Assembly (NCBI GenBank): GCA_030737875.1
Contig: CM060922.1
Coordinates: 324,727,956 to 324,791,955 of the forward strand
DNA: 64,000 nt
Direction of reading: 5' to 3'
Source of the DNA: Allium sativum
Taxonomy: Eukaryota > Streptophyta > Magnoliopsida > Asparagales > Amaryllidaceae
This document shows, piece by piece, positions 45,191-58,379 of the stretch (within the stretch, counting starts at the first letter, position 1; every line of letters starts with the position of its first letter). The translations under genes were made by a program, and so were the position numbers. The notes beneath the pieces were generated by a model. The model ran no database searches. It was not told the origin of the DNA and saw only the letters and a program-made list of their open reading frames with translations.

Positions 45191-46010
45191 CATTATCAGC
45201 ACGAGATTCTATTATAGTTATTTGTTAAAATCTTCTAGATCTACATTTATGAATTTGTCATGTAAGTAATTTTTATTTGAGAATATCAATTCGTGGATTT
45301 CTATATTTGTTCTACAATTATTTTCTGTTTGAGAATATTTGATCTATGGATCTATATTTTTTTTTGTAGAACTAGATTATTTTCCAGTGGATCTAAATAT
45401 TTTAGATCTAATTATTTTTTAACTTAGTGGTTTTTAGATATCCACCTATTTATATTTGATCCGATATTATGGTATACCAAATACTTTTTAGGAAGATCCA
45501 TTCATTTTCTTTTTATAATATTATATATGGATCTTTTACCCCATACGCTATACATAAATCATCTTCATTTAATGCTTTATCTCTTCAATAATAAAGAAGC
45601 CATTGCTAATAGGTATGCATATATGTAAATAACAAGCTGCTTATTAGCCAACATATGTATTACTGTGGCCATTATTTTTGTTATGTAACATGGTGTATGG
45701 CTCCTTGACGGTTTGTATTGTTTCATTATTGTAAGAAGTTCATTGTAAATATATAAAGAAAGACTTGCAGATTTGGATTTTTTTATGATTTCGTGTCGTA
45801 ATATATTCAATTTATTACATGCATGTACACGGTCTTATTCTATTTTACGATATCTGCAATATTTTTATGATATAACAATACTACAGTTTCATCGTTTTGT
45901 CTGTTCGTTAATTTGTTTATTCGTTTTGATGATTATAGAACATATATACTGATATGTGAATTTTGTTTAATTATGCATCTGTAATTATTATTTTTGTGTA
46001 GTTCACAAAA

Positions 46011-46268
46011 ATGTCGAACATTGAAATCCACTTACAATCTCAATGCTTAGAGACTACCATTAAAAATGCTAATAGTATGTCCCAACAGGACAAAGCAAAG
46101 ACCCTGATATTTTTAAGAGGTCATATCCACGATGATCTAAAATCAGAATATTTAACTGAAAAAAATCCTCTCCACTTATGGAACTCCCTGAAGGAGCATT
46201 ATGACCACCAGAAAATGGTCATACTTCCAAACACAAAGCAAGAGTCGTTGAACCTGAAGTTCACATGA
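46011..46268 (+). pseudogene. Copia gag N-terminal remnant
   Basis: The 85-codon frame matches the UBN2/Retrotran_gag_2 type gag: EIHLQSQCLETTIKNAN, then KAKTLIFLRGHIHDDLKSEY, LHLWNSLKEHYDHQKMVILP. In active elements gag builds the virus-like particle and is some 200 residues or more. Here the frame ends early and no zinc knuckle follows. It lies about 0.8 kb after the 5' LTR, as expected. Confidence 0.8.
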
Positions 46269-47982
46269 AAATGTCCTGAAGCTCATATGATCTAAAGTTC
46301 ATATACAAATTCTTTCAAATAAGGAACCTGAAGTTCATATGCAAACAAGAAACCTGGAGTTCATATGCAAACATGGAACCCGAAGTTCATATTCAAACGA
46401 GAAACATGAAATAAAGAATAAAAGCGTACAATTGCATTTAATATTTGCATATAGCAAATGACCTATAAAAGGAAACGATTTGGAAAATCAATGAAAGCAA
46501 AAACTTCAACAAAAAGGAAAAAGCCTTATATTCCAACTTTATTCTATATATAATTTCTTGAAGAAACTTATTATTGGAAGAGATCGTTACATTTATAATA
46601 AATACTATTTTCTTGAAGAAAAATAGTAAAATGACTCTCATATGTCACTTTCTAGAAAAGTTACTCAATTTAAATTATATAATAACAATATATGAATTAT
46701 GATAAAACTTGAAGTTTTACAATATTCATTTTAGAACATATTATATTTCTAGAAGAATTTTTTTATTGTTTCTTAGGAAATTTTTTATAAAGAAGATCGT
46801 ATTGAGTTATGATCTAAATATTGATCTTAATTTTGCACACCAGAAGTGAATGCAAAAATAATTTTTGTCATTACATGAAAATTTAGAACCTGTAGTTTCT
46901 AAAAAGGCAAGAAGCAATTTTGATATAAAAAGAAAGATTTAAAAGATGTTTATATAGGTTGTATATTTTGGAAAAAAAAATTGCATATGAGACATGTAGT
47001 TTATTTTTGTTTATAGTTGTGAGTTTTATGTACAGATCTATAAATTTTTGAACCATTCATGTTAGAGAATGTACAATGTTGATTATGTGATTGATAAATA
47101 TATTATATTACCTTATTGTCATAAATGCATTGAATGTTAGAGAATGCATTGTTATGATAATATATTATATTACCTTATTGTCATAAATGCATTGAATGCA
47201 ATAGTTATTGTTAGTTAATTGATGTATGTTTGTATTTGGAATAAAAATAAACATATGTATTATTATTTAATGTATTTAGCTAGTAATAACTAATGTTATG
47301 GAAGAAAGGATAGAACCACAACCCGAAGTTGTGCAAAGAAAATATTTATACTGGAAATTATAGAACTCAAAGTCTTGGACCTGAAGTCTTGAATTATATA
47401 TGTATATGTATATGTATATATATAAACATTTTTGATAAAATATACAAGTTTGAAATCTTATCAATTAGCAAAAATGTAAAAGCTTCTAAATTAAAAGTAT
47501 GTTAAAAGATTGAGAACCAGAAGTTCATCATAAATTTATAAAATTGATATGCATATGTATGTGTGTGTGTATATATATATATATGCATAGGAACTGGAAG
47601 TTCCTCAATCAATGAATTTGAAATACTTCATAATTTAAAAGCCTGAAGCTTTATTCAAACCATATGAAATAATAATATTACACTTCTTAAAGAAGTTAAA
47701 TCATATGCGACAATAATAATGCATCCAAAGATTGCACAATTTTCAAAATGAGTTGTATCTTGCTTATATATTTATATTTGCATATTGTATTGAAGAATAA
47801 ATTTTAACAACTCGAAGTTGTTATATATTTTATTTGAACCAGAATTTCAATACAGTGGAACCAAAAGTTCAATAAAGTGGAATCATAAGTTCAATACAGT
47901 GGAACCAGAAGTTCAATACAGTTTAACAAACTTGAAATTGTTTATATATTATTTGAACCAGAAGTTCCATGTAGATTAACAA
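46269..47982 (+). other. Decayed Copia interior with GAACCTGAAGTTC-type motifs
   Basis: AT-rich, with many copies of a short GAACC(T/A)GAAGTTC word at 46240-46400, 47510-47600 and 47830-47980. No intact pol motif in this part. TSD AACAA at 47978-47982 precedes the nested LTR. Confidence 0.65.
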
Positions 47983-48893
47983 TGTAATAACCCGGAAATC
48001 CGAGTCAATTTAAAAAATTTATTTTGGCAGTTTTAATGAATTTTGGATATTTAAAATGAATTATTTTAAATAATAACGACGAGAAATTTATTTTGAATAG
48101 AATTAGAACGTATATATTTATTTGAATCGTCGTTAGAATATAAATATTTATTTTTAATTATAAAAGGAATTGAAAATGGCGCGGTAGTTCAAAAATTCGA
48201 TTTCAAAGTTCAAATGAATGTAAAGGATTCAAAATAAACCGGATTTTGGTGAAACCAAAAATATTAGAATCTATTTGAGAATATCTTTCCAACGAATCCA
48301 AAAAATTAAAATTTCATAACGGGAAGAAAAAGTTACGCCCGGATGAAAATTCAGAATAGTCGCTATGGAAAATATGGCCCTTAAAAATTGAAATTTTGCT
48401 AACGACCTTCGTTTTCGACGAAACTACTTTTGTTGGATCCAGGATGTCAAATTATTGCTAGATTCCAAAATTCATAATTTTTGAAATCAATATGTGAGCG
48501 TGGCAAAAGAAAACGTGTTTTAACAATTTCAGCCAATTTCGATCGACTAGAAAATGGTCATTTTTCAAACGATCTCAGAACTTGATGAAATTAGTTTTAT
48601 TAGGACCGTATCGTCAATACGAAGCTAGAAAATATTTTTCGGGAATTTTTAGAGTCCGTTTGTGGCCCCGGTAAATTGAAATGTGCATTCAAATTCAATA
48701 TATTGATTTATATTTTGATATTGATGAAAACCAATTGAAAAACACGAATCAGCCTGTGAAACATATCTCATTGTGTTCGAAATGGGGGTAATTAGCTAGG
48801 GATGACAGGCGGTGGGTCTCGTTTGGAGATCGAAATTTAAAGTTACTTTATTGAATTAAAATAATAAAATATATAAATATAATTTATAAAACC

Positions 48894-49238
48894 CTCCCCC
48901 CCAATTCATTTTCTCAGAACCTAACCCCCGAAAAAATATATCAAAGAAGGCCCACCTCCCTCCCATCTCTATCACGATTTTCCCCCTCCGCCACCACTGG
49001 GTGTCGCGAGCCTCCCCCCCAGTCGCCGCCAGGTCCGACTGTTTCTCCCCCTCGCGACCCTCTCCAGCCTCCCGCTCTCTCTCCTCCTACACGCGAGAAA
49101 CCCCTCCCACGCCCGATTTGAAGGACCGCACCATCCCACAGCCGTCGCCAAACCTTAGTTCACCTCCGTTGCCGACCAGAAGGGCCTCCCTACCACCTCA
49201 ACAAGTCAGACGTGCCACCCCCAACCCCGAATCCATCT
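48894..49238 (+). promoter_or_regulatory. C/T-rich probable leader with donor site
   Basis: Counterpart of 22495-22806. Ends ATCCATCT followed by GTAAGC. The downstream candidate exon is 49786-49871, between AACAG and GTGAGAAC. Confidence 0.45.
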
Positions 49239-50439
49239 GTAAGCTTTTGATTTTTATACTAGTTTTTTATCACATAAAAGTAGCTATTTTTATTATATAA
49301 AAGTAGTGATTTTATTATACAAAGGAGCGATTTTTAATACATTAAAGTTTTGATTTTTAATACATGAAAGGTATGATTTTTGTTAAAGATAAAAATTAGA
49401 TTTTCAATGAAGATAAAATTAGATTTTTTGTTAGATAAAGAAAGGATTTTTATATATATAAAAATATAATTCTTTTATCATGAAGAGAGGTATATAAAAA
49501 GATAATTTTCATCCTAAAGAGAAGAATATAAAAATATGATTTTTATAATATCGAGAATATAAAAATACGATTTTTATATATGTAGCGAAATAAAAATCTG
49601 ATTTTTATTATATATATGTTGGGATAAAAATGTGATTTTTATAGCGTCGAAATAAAAAAATTCGATCTTTATATAAGAGGTAGAAATATAAAAATATAAT
49701 TTTTATAGAGAAAGAAGCGTAGTATAAATATATGATTTTTATATATGAAATGCCATTGTAAAAATCTGATTTTTAACGTGAACAGCGGGAAAAGATAGCA
49801 ATGGTATCGACGGAAATCAAAACTGAATCCATACAGTTCGGAAAGAAAGAAATGAAGTAGTGGAACCCTCGGTGAGAACTTCTCACTTTTAATTTATTTT
49901 CTAGTTGAAATATTTAATAGGTTGCAGATGGTGCTTAGCAGCACCCGACACCCGTCGTCCATAGATCATGGATGACTTGTTTGTTTGATTGATGTGTTGT
50001 GAAAAATTGATTGTGCTGAAGATGTGGAATGAATAAATATTTTATAGTTAAAAATAAAATTTTTAACATGTATATAAAATAAATATTTATAAACAAATTG
50101 GACGATTTGTTTATGTACACACATTTGACTGATATGGATTAGGACGATAAATTTTACACATCGCCCAACTGCACAAATAAAACCTGTGTTTGATCATTTG
50201 AAAACCCCACACGGGTGTTGGGATGAAATTGGCGTACACTAATCCCAATTATTTAGTTGTATGTCGATCAATTGGTCGACAGACTATGTAAGCGTTAATT
50301 ATTTATATTTAATTCTTATGCAGTTGTGTGGTTCACTCCGGATGATGGTTGATTATTTATCATTGCTATTATATACATTTGTTATATGGAATCCATATAA
50401 TTAACATTATATGGTAATTGATTGGGCCTCATTCCAATT

Positions 50440-50755
50440 GGGAAAATAAAGAATAAAAGAAAATTCATATGTTGAATAATATATATATTCATGTGTTGAA
50501 TAAAAGAAAATTCATGTGTTGAATAAAATATATATTCATGTGTTGAATAAAAGAAAATTCATGTGTTGAATAAAATATAATTCATGTGTTGAATAAAATA
50601 TGTATTCATGTGTTGAATAAAAGGGAATTCATGTGTTGAACGAAATATTTATACAATAAAGTTCACATTTTTGTTGTAAGTAAGAATTAATAAATATTCA
50701 TGTGTTGAATAAAGTATATATTCATGTGTTGAAGAAAATATTCATTTCTTGAATA
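50440..50755 (+). repeat. Tandem array of about 24-bp units in solo LTR
   Basis: Around ten copies of TTCATGTGTTGAATAAAA with variable AT spacers. Confidence 0.88.
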
Positions 50756-53700
50756 GAATAACGAAGTTATTGAAATATATAAAGCCATGTTGGTTAGATT
50801 GACGCCATTTAGACGTGAACGATATTTATATCGATTTTATTCATTTTTATAACGAATATAGAAAAGGAAGTGATTTCAAAATATAACGTTTTGAAAATAT
50901 TATCATTTGTAGATTAATGATATGGAATATTCAATTTTGATTAGAAATTGAATATGAAGTGGAAATCATTTTGAAAACAAATTTAAAACGATTTATAAAA
51001 TACGTTTTGAAAGGAAATCGATGAAAAATATATAATACATATTATATATATATAATGGCTTGAATAGAACGCGCCATGCTACGGCAGTTCGCGAATTTCG
51101 ACCATTAACTTCGAATGGATATTACGGGAGATCCGACCGTCGGATTCTCCTAAATCCGTAACCGTTGGGTTCGTATCGAAAAGAGCTTTCTAACGAATAC
51201 AAGAAATTATAAATCTAACAGTTGGATTTGGAATTATGTCCAAATCAAATTTGGAAAAGGTCGTTGTAAGTGCAGCTCGATGGCCGTTGATGGAAATCGA
51301 CTGTACGGGCCTTGATAAAGTTATTAAAAATATCAATAATTAGTGTAAAATCATAAGAAATGATTTGGAAAGAATTGGGGTGAAAAATTCCATATTTGAA
51401 AAGATAAAAATAGATTTTTATCGAAATGAACTAGTTTTGAACTAGAATTAAAATCCATTTATTTTTGAAATAAATAAATTGGATTTGAAAGGGTTTTAAA
51501 AATAACCATAATTTCCAATATATAAAGTGGAAATGGATTTGAATCGAAATTGTCTTTGGAATATTTCGTTGTTGGATTTCGTGATTACGCGGATATTGTT
51601 ATGGAAATTTGAAAGATATATTTATATCGTTATTTCCAATACGATATTTGTTGGTTATAGAATTTGATATTGAATATAAGCCGATATATTTTCTATTCAG
51701 AGCCTTTTATTTAATATCAAATGGGATTTGGGTTTGTCGTTAATGGTGTCTTCATTAACACTGTTCTTAAACTCAGTTGAGAAAAAGATTAAATCTTCCT
51801 ATTTAGATTTAATGAAGTGTACCAATTAAATAATATTTAATTTGAATTGGATTTGATTTTTGGGTTTATTGTGAACGGTGTTTTAAATAACATTTGTTCC
51901 TTAACCCGATAATTAATGGAATGTGAGTTGGGTTTGTTGTGAACTGTGTTTTAACGACATTGGTTCTTTAATCCAATTTACAATGAAATGTGAATTGGAA
52001 TTTATAAATCTTTTGTTAAGATTTAAAGGAGATTTTCCAAAGTAAAGTTTTCCAATTCAATAAAATAAATTGGAATGGAATGGAATTCGATTTGGTAATA
52101 ATCGAAGTGAATTTCTGTGGAGGAAGACAACTAATATATCTGGAATTTAAAAGGCTTTGCCGTTATTCCATTTATATTATTAGTCGGATATGGAAGTTTA
52201 TATCGATTATATATATCGATTTGTTTTCCATGAAGATTCCATTGTAAATGGAATGTGATTTTGGGTTTATCGTGAACCGTGTTTTAAATGAAATTGGTTC
52301 TTTAACCCAATTAAAGACAAGATATGATTTCCCAAGTAAAATAATCATTAATATTGATTTTTGGGAAGATTAAAACCAAGTTGAGTTTTAATGAATCTTT
52401 AATTAAATTGAAATGATCGAGAATGGAGTACCACCAGTTTTGCTCCAGGCGATAGTTAAATCTTTAATTAGATTTGAACGTGAAATGGTAATTGAATTTA
52501 CCGATAACACCGTGGTGTTAGATATGAAGTATTACCAGTTTTACTTCATGGGATGAATAGGTTGGGGTTGGGAAATTTAACAAGTGATTACTTCGGTAAG
52601 GTTCACTAATCCCGACTAGTTTGAATAAACCATAATTTGGTTTGAATTAATATTCAAAAGAAGATTAAAGAATAAATTTAAGGAATTTATCTATGATAAA
52701 ATTAATGGGAACCTCTCCCAAAGTGTAAGATTATTTGAATAAAAGAATATTCTGAATTGGAATGAGGCATATGTTGTGTTTGTGTAACACTTTTTTATTA
52801 TATACGCGAGTTATTCAAAAAGACCGGGTTTATCCCATTCTGAATAACTGATTCGACAATGTGCCGAGAATGAGGACGGTGGTCGAAAACCGGAGGTCTT
52901 CACATCGTTTGGATAATTACTGATGATCTTGATTGGGCTGTACACCCAAGAGGAGGGAATCATTTGGTGATCGTCCATACGTACTTGGAGATCGATGGAT
53001 ATGCGAGGTACAAGGTGCCTCCGGTTTCATTCAGACCCAGAACGGACTTGTAAATGGACTGTGTGTCTTACATTGGATATCATTCTGTGTGATTGATGGA
53101 TATCGGTTGCATGGAGTGGTTTGCCTGTGTGGCATGCTAAGATGCAAATGATCAAGGCTTTTGTTGAAAAGCAAAGTCTTGTGGTTGATGATCAAAGCGC
53201 CGCCTGTGTGGCATAGCTTTGTGTTGCGTTAATTCGCGAGCCTCACACCCCGGTTGTGAACCAGAAACGGGAGAGGACATCAGGAAGGGCATGCATTTCT
53301 TTCTAGCTAGGGTGGTGTCAGTGACCTACCAGCCCTGACATTTATATTATTTTCACCTGTATGGTTGTTGGATTGTGAGGCGCCTCGGATATATCGGTGA
53401 CTATGTGGAGACGATGGAGTCATTTGGCTCATTTACGCCCCAAAGAGCAGGGAAACGCAGTGTTCAGGCATTATAATCCACATCGGTGGACCGGCCCTGA
53501 CGATCCAAGGCTTGCCTACGCGCTTGCCTGTGGATCGGGCTTGAGATTCTCGAATTCGGTGAGGACGATCCCTTGCCTCAGTTCACAGATGGAAATCCAA
53601 CTTCCAATACATGACTTTGCGGTTTTAATTGTAGAACTAGTATGGCGACATGATATATGGCACCCATGCCGTCTATGATTGAAATTGTTTTGACACTATA

Positions 53701-54327
53701 CACTTATAGTAATAATAAAAGTTGAAATTTAGCGTATCAAGCATTCTTTGGCTATTATAAGGTAAAACCCTATCCTCCGGCTTGTGTTGCATTGTCTGAT
53801 GGGACCTGGATGTTATAATAGCTTCATTGTTCTTTATTTAGGATTTCGCTATTGTTTATGCACTGGTATTCTTGGGAGGAAACCCGTTCCGTGTTATGCG
53901 GCGTGTTCCCTTGATTTACCTAAATTTAAAATAAAGATTAATAATTGTTTTAGTTCTCACACCAGTCACATGACTAACCTGGAGTTTATTGTTTTAACCT
54001 AAACTCTGGGTGCCCCTATTTTCCACACGGGCAGCGAGTAGTTTTGGTTTTACAGATTTATATTCACAGGATCCTGATTTACAGCTGGAATGATATCCAG
54101 AAAGCTCTGTATCCGTATATCTCCTTCAGTTGTGCATTGTATTATTTTTAAGCTGCAGTAATGTAATTAAATCTCTGATGTATAATATTTATTCATACTC
54201 TGTATATTCTTATATTATGATGGAATTGTTGTAATTAACAATGAAATGTTCTTATGTTTATGTTTTGATTCGTCTTGTCCTCAGTACAATCTGGGCTTTC
54301 CTTCACGGGGAAGTTCTGATTGTAACA

Positions 54328-54945
54328 AACAACCCAAAGTTTTTCATATATTTCATTTGAACCAGAAGTTCAATACAGTTCTAAATCAGATATTTTGGAT
54401 ATTATGAAACGATCTTTAAGATTCACGTTGAACAAAAATTAATGATTAGAACATTATGAACAATTTGTTCTAAAATCAATAACTTAAACGAGAGAGAATA
54501 TGTAAATCAATTACATATGTAATACGTGGACGCACGTATATACACATATATGCGAAAATTTTATTAACAACCTGAAGTTGTCATGAGCTCATATTATAAA
54601 CTATGAATATATTATTTTATATTTCAAAAAGTCGATTGACATTAATATTGAATGACCTGAAGTCATGTGCATATTCAAATGATAGAAAATTCCTCCAAGT
54701 CATCAGATCGATGAAAGGGAATAAGCAATGCAATATGAATGCATCTTATCAACTAATAAGAGCATTATCCTCCTAAAATTGAAATACATCTAATGTATTT
54801 AGTAGCTATGATGCTATAATGGATCAAAAATGAATCCAAAGTAGTTTTATTATTTAAAGTGATAATGTTTGTCAACATTGAGGGGGAGGATAAAGGAATC
54901 ATCGATGTTAAATATTTGCTAACATATAGAATTATGCAAAGCATT
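54328..54945 (+). other. Copia interior resumes after the nested LTR
   Basis: TSD AACAA, then more AACCAGAAGTTCAATACAG motifs continuing those before 47982. There is a purine tract GAGGGGGAGGAT near 54880, but no intact coding. Confidence 0.6.
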
Positions 54946-55420
54946 AAGTAACTTGCATAATTATCAATTATGTCCCTAATAGACTTTCTCCAATATACAT
55001 TTGAATCCCCGAAGGATCAAAAGGTGTAAATCACAGTTGAAAATGTGGTATAAAAGTCAGTTCAAAATATCTTTGGAGCAAGTCATAAATATGCAAAACA
55101 AAGGAGGTGAGTGTTCCTGAAGAAACACAAAAGGTGCTTTGAAAGAAACCCATGACATGATTGTCAAAATAACCCCAGAAGTGGTTTAGGTACCAAAAGC
55201 ATGATAAGTTTTGAGATCTCAATAAATTATGTATAGAACTGACAAGAAATAATCATCGATGATAAATTAATAAATAATAAAGCGTTTATATTTATAAATG
55301 GATTAAAAATCCCATATTAGAGAGAAACATGATTGGCCATCATGAAAATCTCCTAAATAAGATATATGGACCTGTAGTCCATAAGATATGAACCTGTAGT
55401 TCATAAGATAAAAATAGAAA
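54946..55420 (+). pseudogene. Decayed Copia pol (linker to start of reverse transcriptase)
   Basis: Broken frames still show the Copia words FEISINYV (near 55215) and EIIIDDKLINNKA, and then a KHDWP-like start of the reverse transcriptase region near 55326. Stops are frequent. No catalytic YVDD motif was found. Confidence 0.55.
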
Positions 55421-56219
55421 TATATGTAATAACAAAAACACACGGAAGTTACTGAAGCACCATAGAGTGTCAACAACATGGTAAGCGCCATGAGCATTGT
55501 ATTTTCAAAGAAAATTGAATTGATTAAAGTGGTGAAAGTGTTTAAAACACTTACATTACCCTGAAGGTATAAACGATGAATGTACACAAATTCCAAAAGA
55601 ATGTAAATAATTTTGGTAGTGATAAAGAGCAAGAAATGTAGATTACAACATTTTTTTAAGTATTTTTGTGATGAAAATCTTGAAATAATTCATGATGAGT
55701 AGATCACTTCCTGCTTTCGAGAATTGTTGTAATAAAACTCTTAATATCCATTGAAGTTGTAGTTACGATATGCAAAACTTATTATAATATATAAGTTCTT
55801 GAAGAACATAAATAACATTTGTTATTATAAAGAATACCAATACATGGATGATAGATTGCAACATTCTTCTAAGTATTGTTGTAACGAAAATCTTGATATA
55901 CTTCAAGATGAGTAAATTACTTCCTGCGTAGTAATGAAAAATTGTCTTATTCATCAAATATGTATTGCAACATGCAAGTCCGATTGAAACAGAAAATTAT
56001 AAGCACCTAAAGTGTATTCATAAATGAATATTAGTATCATACAAATCACAAAAGGGAGGGGTTTTAAATAAGAAAGCATGCTTGAAGCATGGAAATACAC
56101 ATGAATTTTTAAAGAAAAACTTTATTAAGAAGTATTCGTAAGCAATTTGAGTTATTGAAAGAAGAATACGAATTCAGAGGAAATTATTAAATCAGGGGGA
56201 GCATCCATAAGTATGATAT
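55421..56219 (+). other. Degenerate Copia interior
   Basis: No intact domain. Two copies of an ATTACAACATTCTTCTAAG-like segment (about 55640-55720 and 55855-55935) form a diverged direct repeat. The reverse-oriented element has the same pair. Confidence 0.5.
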
Positions 56220-57240
56220 AATGCACTCTTTTTCCTTAACTAAGTTTTTCCCTACTGGGTTTTCTTAGTAAGGTTTTAATGAGGCATGGGTCATGATCCA
56301 GAAGTATCAACCCAAAAGTAACATAAAAAAATAAGTTATAATGTACTCTTTTTCCTTATTTAATATTTTTCCCACTGGGTTTTTCTTATTAAGGTTTTTA
56401 CGAGGCATTACATTGATCCAGAAGTATCATACTACTTCAGACGTAGTAAATATGACATTTTATATTGTACTCTTTTTTCCTTCACTAAGATTTTTCCCAT
56501 CGGATTTTTCTTAGTAAGGTTTTAACGAGGCAACATTTTGATCCAGAAGTATCAAAAACCTTTTGATGCAGTAAACTATTACTTATTAAGACAAGGCAAT
56601 TTGCATGGCTCAGATTCAAGTGAATTATATCAAAGGTGATAGGATGGAGCAAATTTTTTCTAAATTTCTCTTCATGCATAAATGAAAGGATAACATGAAT
56701 GAGGAGAAACAAATTCAGTTCAAGAAAAGAAGGTAGATCTGTTCTCAAAGGCAATTTCAAAATCAACATTCCAGAAGATGATGTGCAAAATTGGCATGCG
56801 TCGACTACATCAATAGACTAATTGAATAATGAGTTATAAATAAGGGGGAGCATATAAAAATATGCTATAATGTACTCTTTTCCTTCACTAATATTTTTCC
56901 CATTGGGTTTTTGTTAGTAAGGTTTTTAATGAGGCATTATCTTGATCCTGAAGTATCAACTCTTACTGTAACATTGTAAAACATGTTACCTAAAGATGAA
57001 ATGAATTTGCACTCTTTTCCTTGTTTATGATTTTTCCCATAGGGTTTTTCATAAAAAGGTTTTTAATGAGGCATTGTTTTGATCCTAAAGAATCAAACTC
57101 TTGTAAAGAATATCATCTTAATATGATATTCATAATGTCAGACGTTGTACTCTTTTTCTCGTTTAAGGTTTTTCCCATTGGGTTTTACTGATAAAGTTTT
57201 GAAGGAAACAGATAATAGTTGTATCAACTGAACGGATAAT
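56220..57240 (+). repeat. Copia 3' array of ACTCTTTTTCC...TTTTTCCCACTGGG units
   Basis: Six units begin near 56225, 56345, 56468, 56871, 57011 and 57147. Each has ACTCTTTTTCC, then TTTTTCCCACTGGGTTTT, TAAGGTTTT and ATGAGGCA, followed by GATCCAGAAGTATCA. This array is a known style of Copia 3' non-coding region and recurs in reverse at 58380-59345. Confidence 0.85.
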
Positions 57241-57323
57241 TATAAGGGGGAGCAATCATCATAAATGTTTTAAAAGGGACTACTTCAAGTTAGCAGAGCA
57301 TTCAAGATTTTTGAAGACGCATA

Positions 57324-57335
57324 TTCAAGGGGGAG
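57324..57335 (+). other. PPT
   Basis: TTCAAGGGGGAG right before TGTTGTAATATA, the 3' LTR start. Confidence 0.85.
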
Positions 57336-57342
57336 TGTTGTA

Positions 57343-57428
<86 letters not shown>

Positions 57429-57607
57429 GAATGTTGTGAATATGCTTTTATTAGTTCTATGTTTAGTCCCACATCATGAGAAAAGTTAAAGATCAGCTCC
57501 AAAGCCTATATATATAGGAGCCAATGTAATAGAAATAAATATACTTCTGAATGAATAGAAATGTCCTCTCTCCCTTATTTCTTTTGTTCTGTGTTCGTTT
57601 TATAGCA
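57336..57607 (+). repeat. 3' LTR of Copia element
   Basis: 272 bp with TG/CA ends. Longer than the 5' LTR because of an expanded (TA)n(CA)n(CATA)n(TA)n tract at 57341-57428. Outside that tract the two LTRs are nearly identical. TSD AGATT follows. Confidence 0.9.
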
Positions 57608-57612
57608 AGATT

Positions 57613-58008
57613 TAAATATCATATTTTGAAGTTAATTTCTTTTGTAGTTTCTTTTATGTCTTACCCATTTCCTTATATTTTTATTCACCTTTTGATTTTG
57701 TGTAGAAATCAAATTGCATGTGGTTATTTTACATTTTATTTTTATTTAGTAGTATTTTGAAAAATGCTAGTGAATCTGAATCAAATATACCTTCTATCAA
57801 ATAAATATAAGTAAAAATTTCAGCAATTATTTTATTAAATTGAATAGTATGTGCTATTAAGTAAAAATTAGTAATGTAACAATAAATTTATTTGTAAACT
57901 ATAAACATGGGCAAAAAATGTAAAAATTATAAAGTTACTATTTTAATTAAAATGGTATTAATGTACTAAATTTGACCATTATGCATTTTTTAAGTGAATA
58001 CTTTTTTA
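57613..58008. other. Spacer between two head-on Copia elements
   Basis: AT-rich. Its start continues the repeat unit broken by the insertion at 44980. No gene seen. Confidence 0.6.
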
Positions 58009-58221
58009 TGTTAAAAAATAAAACAGAACAGATAACAAGAGAAGCCATTAGAGAGAACATAAGAGATTAGGAGAGACTTTGATTTCTATTGATTCAAGTG
58101 TATATAATTTATATTACATTGGCTCCTTTTTATATAGGTTTTGGAGTTGATGTTAAACTTATCCCATGATGTGGGACTAAACAAAATATTACAAAACCTA
58201 TTCACTTTTATATATACAACA
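58009..58221 (-). repeat. 3' LTR of minus-strand Copia element
   Basis: Ends read TGTTGTATATATAAAAG at 58221 (minus) and TTTTAACA at 58009. Diverged from the LTRs of the plus-strand element. Confidence 0.85.
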
Positions 58222-58379
58222 CTCCCCCTAGAATATGCGTCTTCAAAATCTACAATGCTCTGCTAACTTGAGTTATCCCTTTTAAAACATATATGATGTT
58301 TGCTCCTCCTTATTATTATCTTGCTTGCATATATCCGTTCGATCGATACAACTATTGTATGTTGCCTTCAAAACTCTAT

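Larger units (their letters stand above)
47983..54327 (+). mobile_element. Giant Gypsy-type solo LTR (6,345 bp) with TSD
   Basis: Starts TGTAATAACCCGG and ends GATTGTAACA, flanked by AACAA at 47978-47982 and 54328-54332. It aligns with the LTR at 21579-27910 in the same order of landmarks: C/T-rich leader 48894-49238 ending at a GTAAGC donor, GATTTTTATA array, GCTTAGCAGCACCCGACACC near 49935, a 24-bp tandem array at 50440-50755, and a shared 3' end. With no interior and intact TSD it is a solo LTR, the usual product of LTR-LTR recombination. The open frames inside (for example 49001-49300, 52933-53151, 53397-53678) are not conserved between copies. Confidence 0.92.
44980..57607 (+). mobile_element. 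Copia retrotransposon with nested solo LTR
   Basis: 5' LTR 44980-45190, leader, gag remnant, decayed pol, 3' repeat array, PPT, 3' LTR 57336-57607, with TSD AGATT at 44975-44979 and 57608-57612. A 6.3 kb Gypsy-type solo LTR is nested at 47983-54327; without it the element is about 6.3 kb. The coding region is heavily broken, so the element is inactive on its own. Confidence 0.9.

Noticed and set aside
49001..49300. Serine/proline-rich protein-coding gene
   Set aside because: Same LTR leader position, and the frame is not shared between copies.
46240..54420. CRISPR-like array from the spaced short repeats
   Set aside because: The repeats are degenerate, irregularly spaced and within a plant Copia element.
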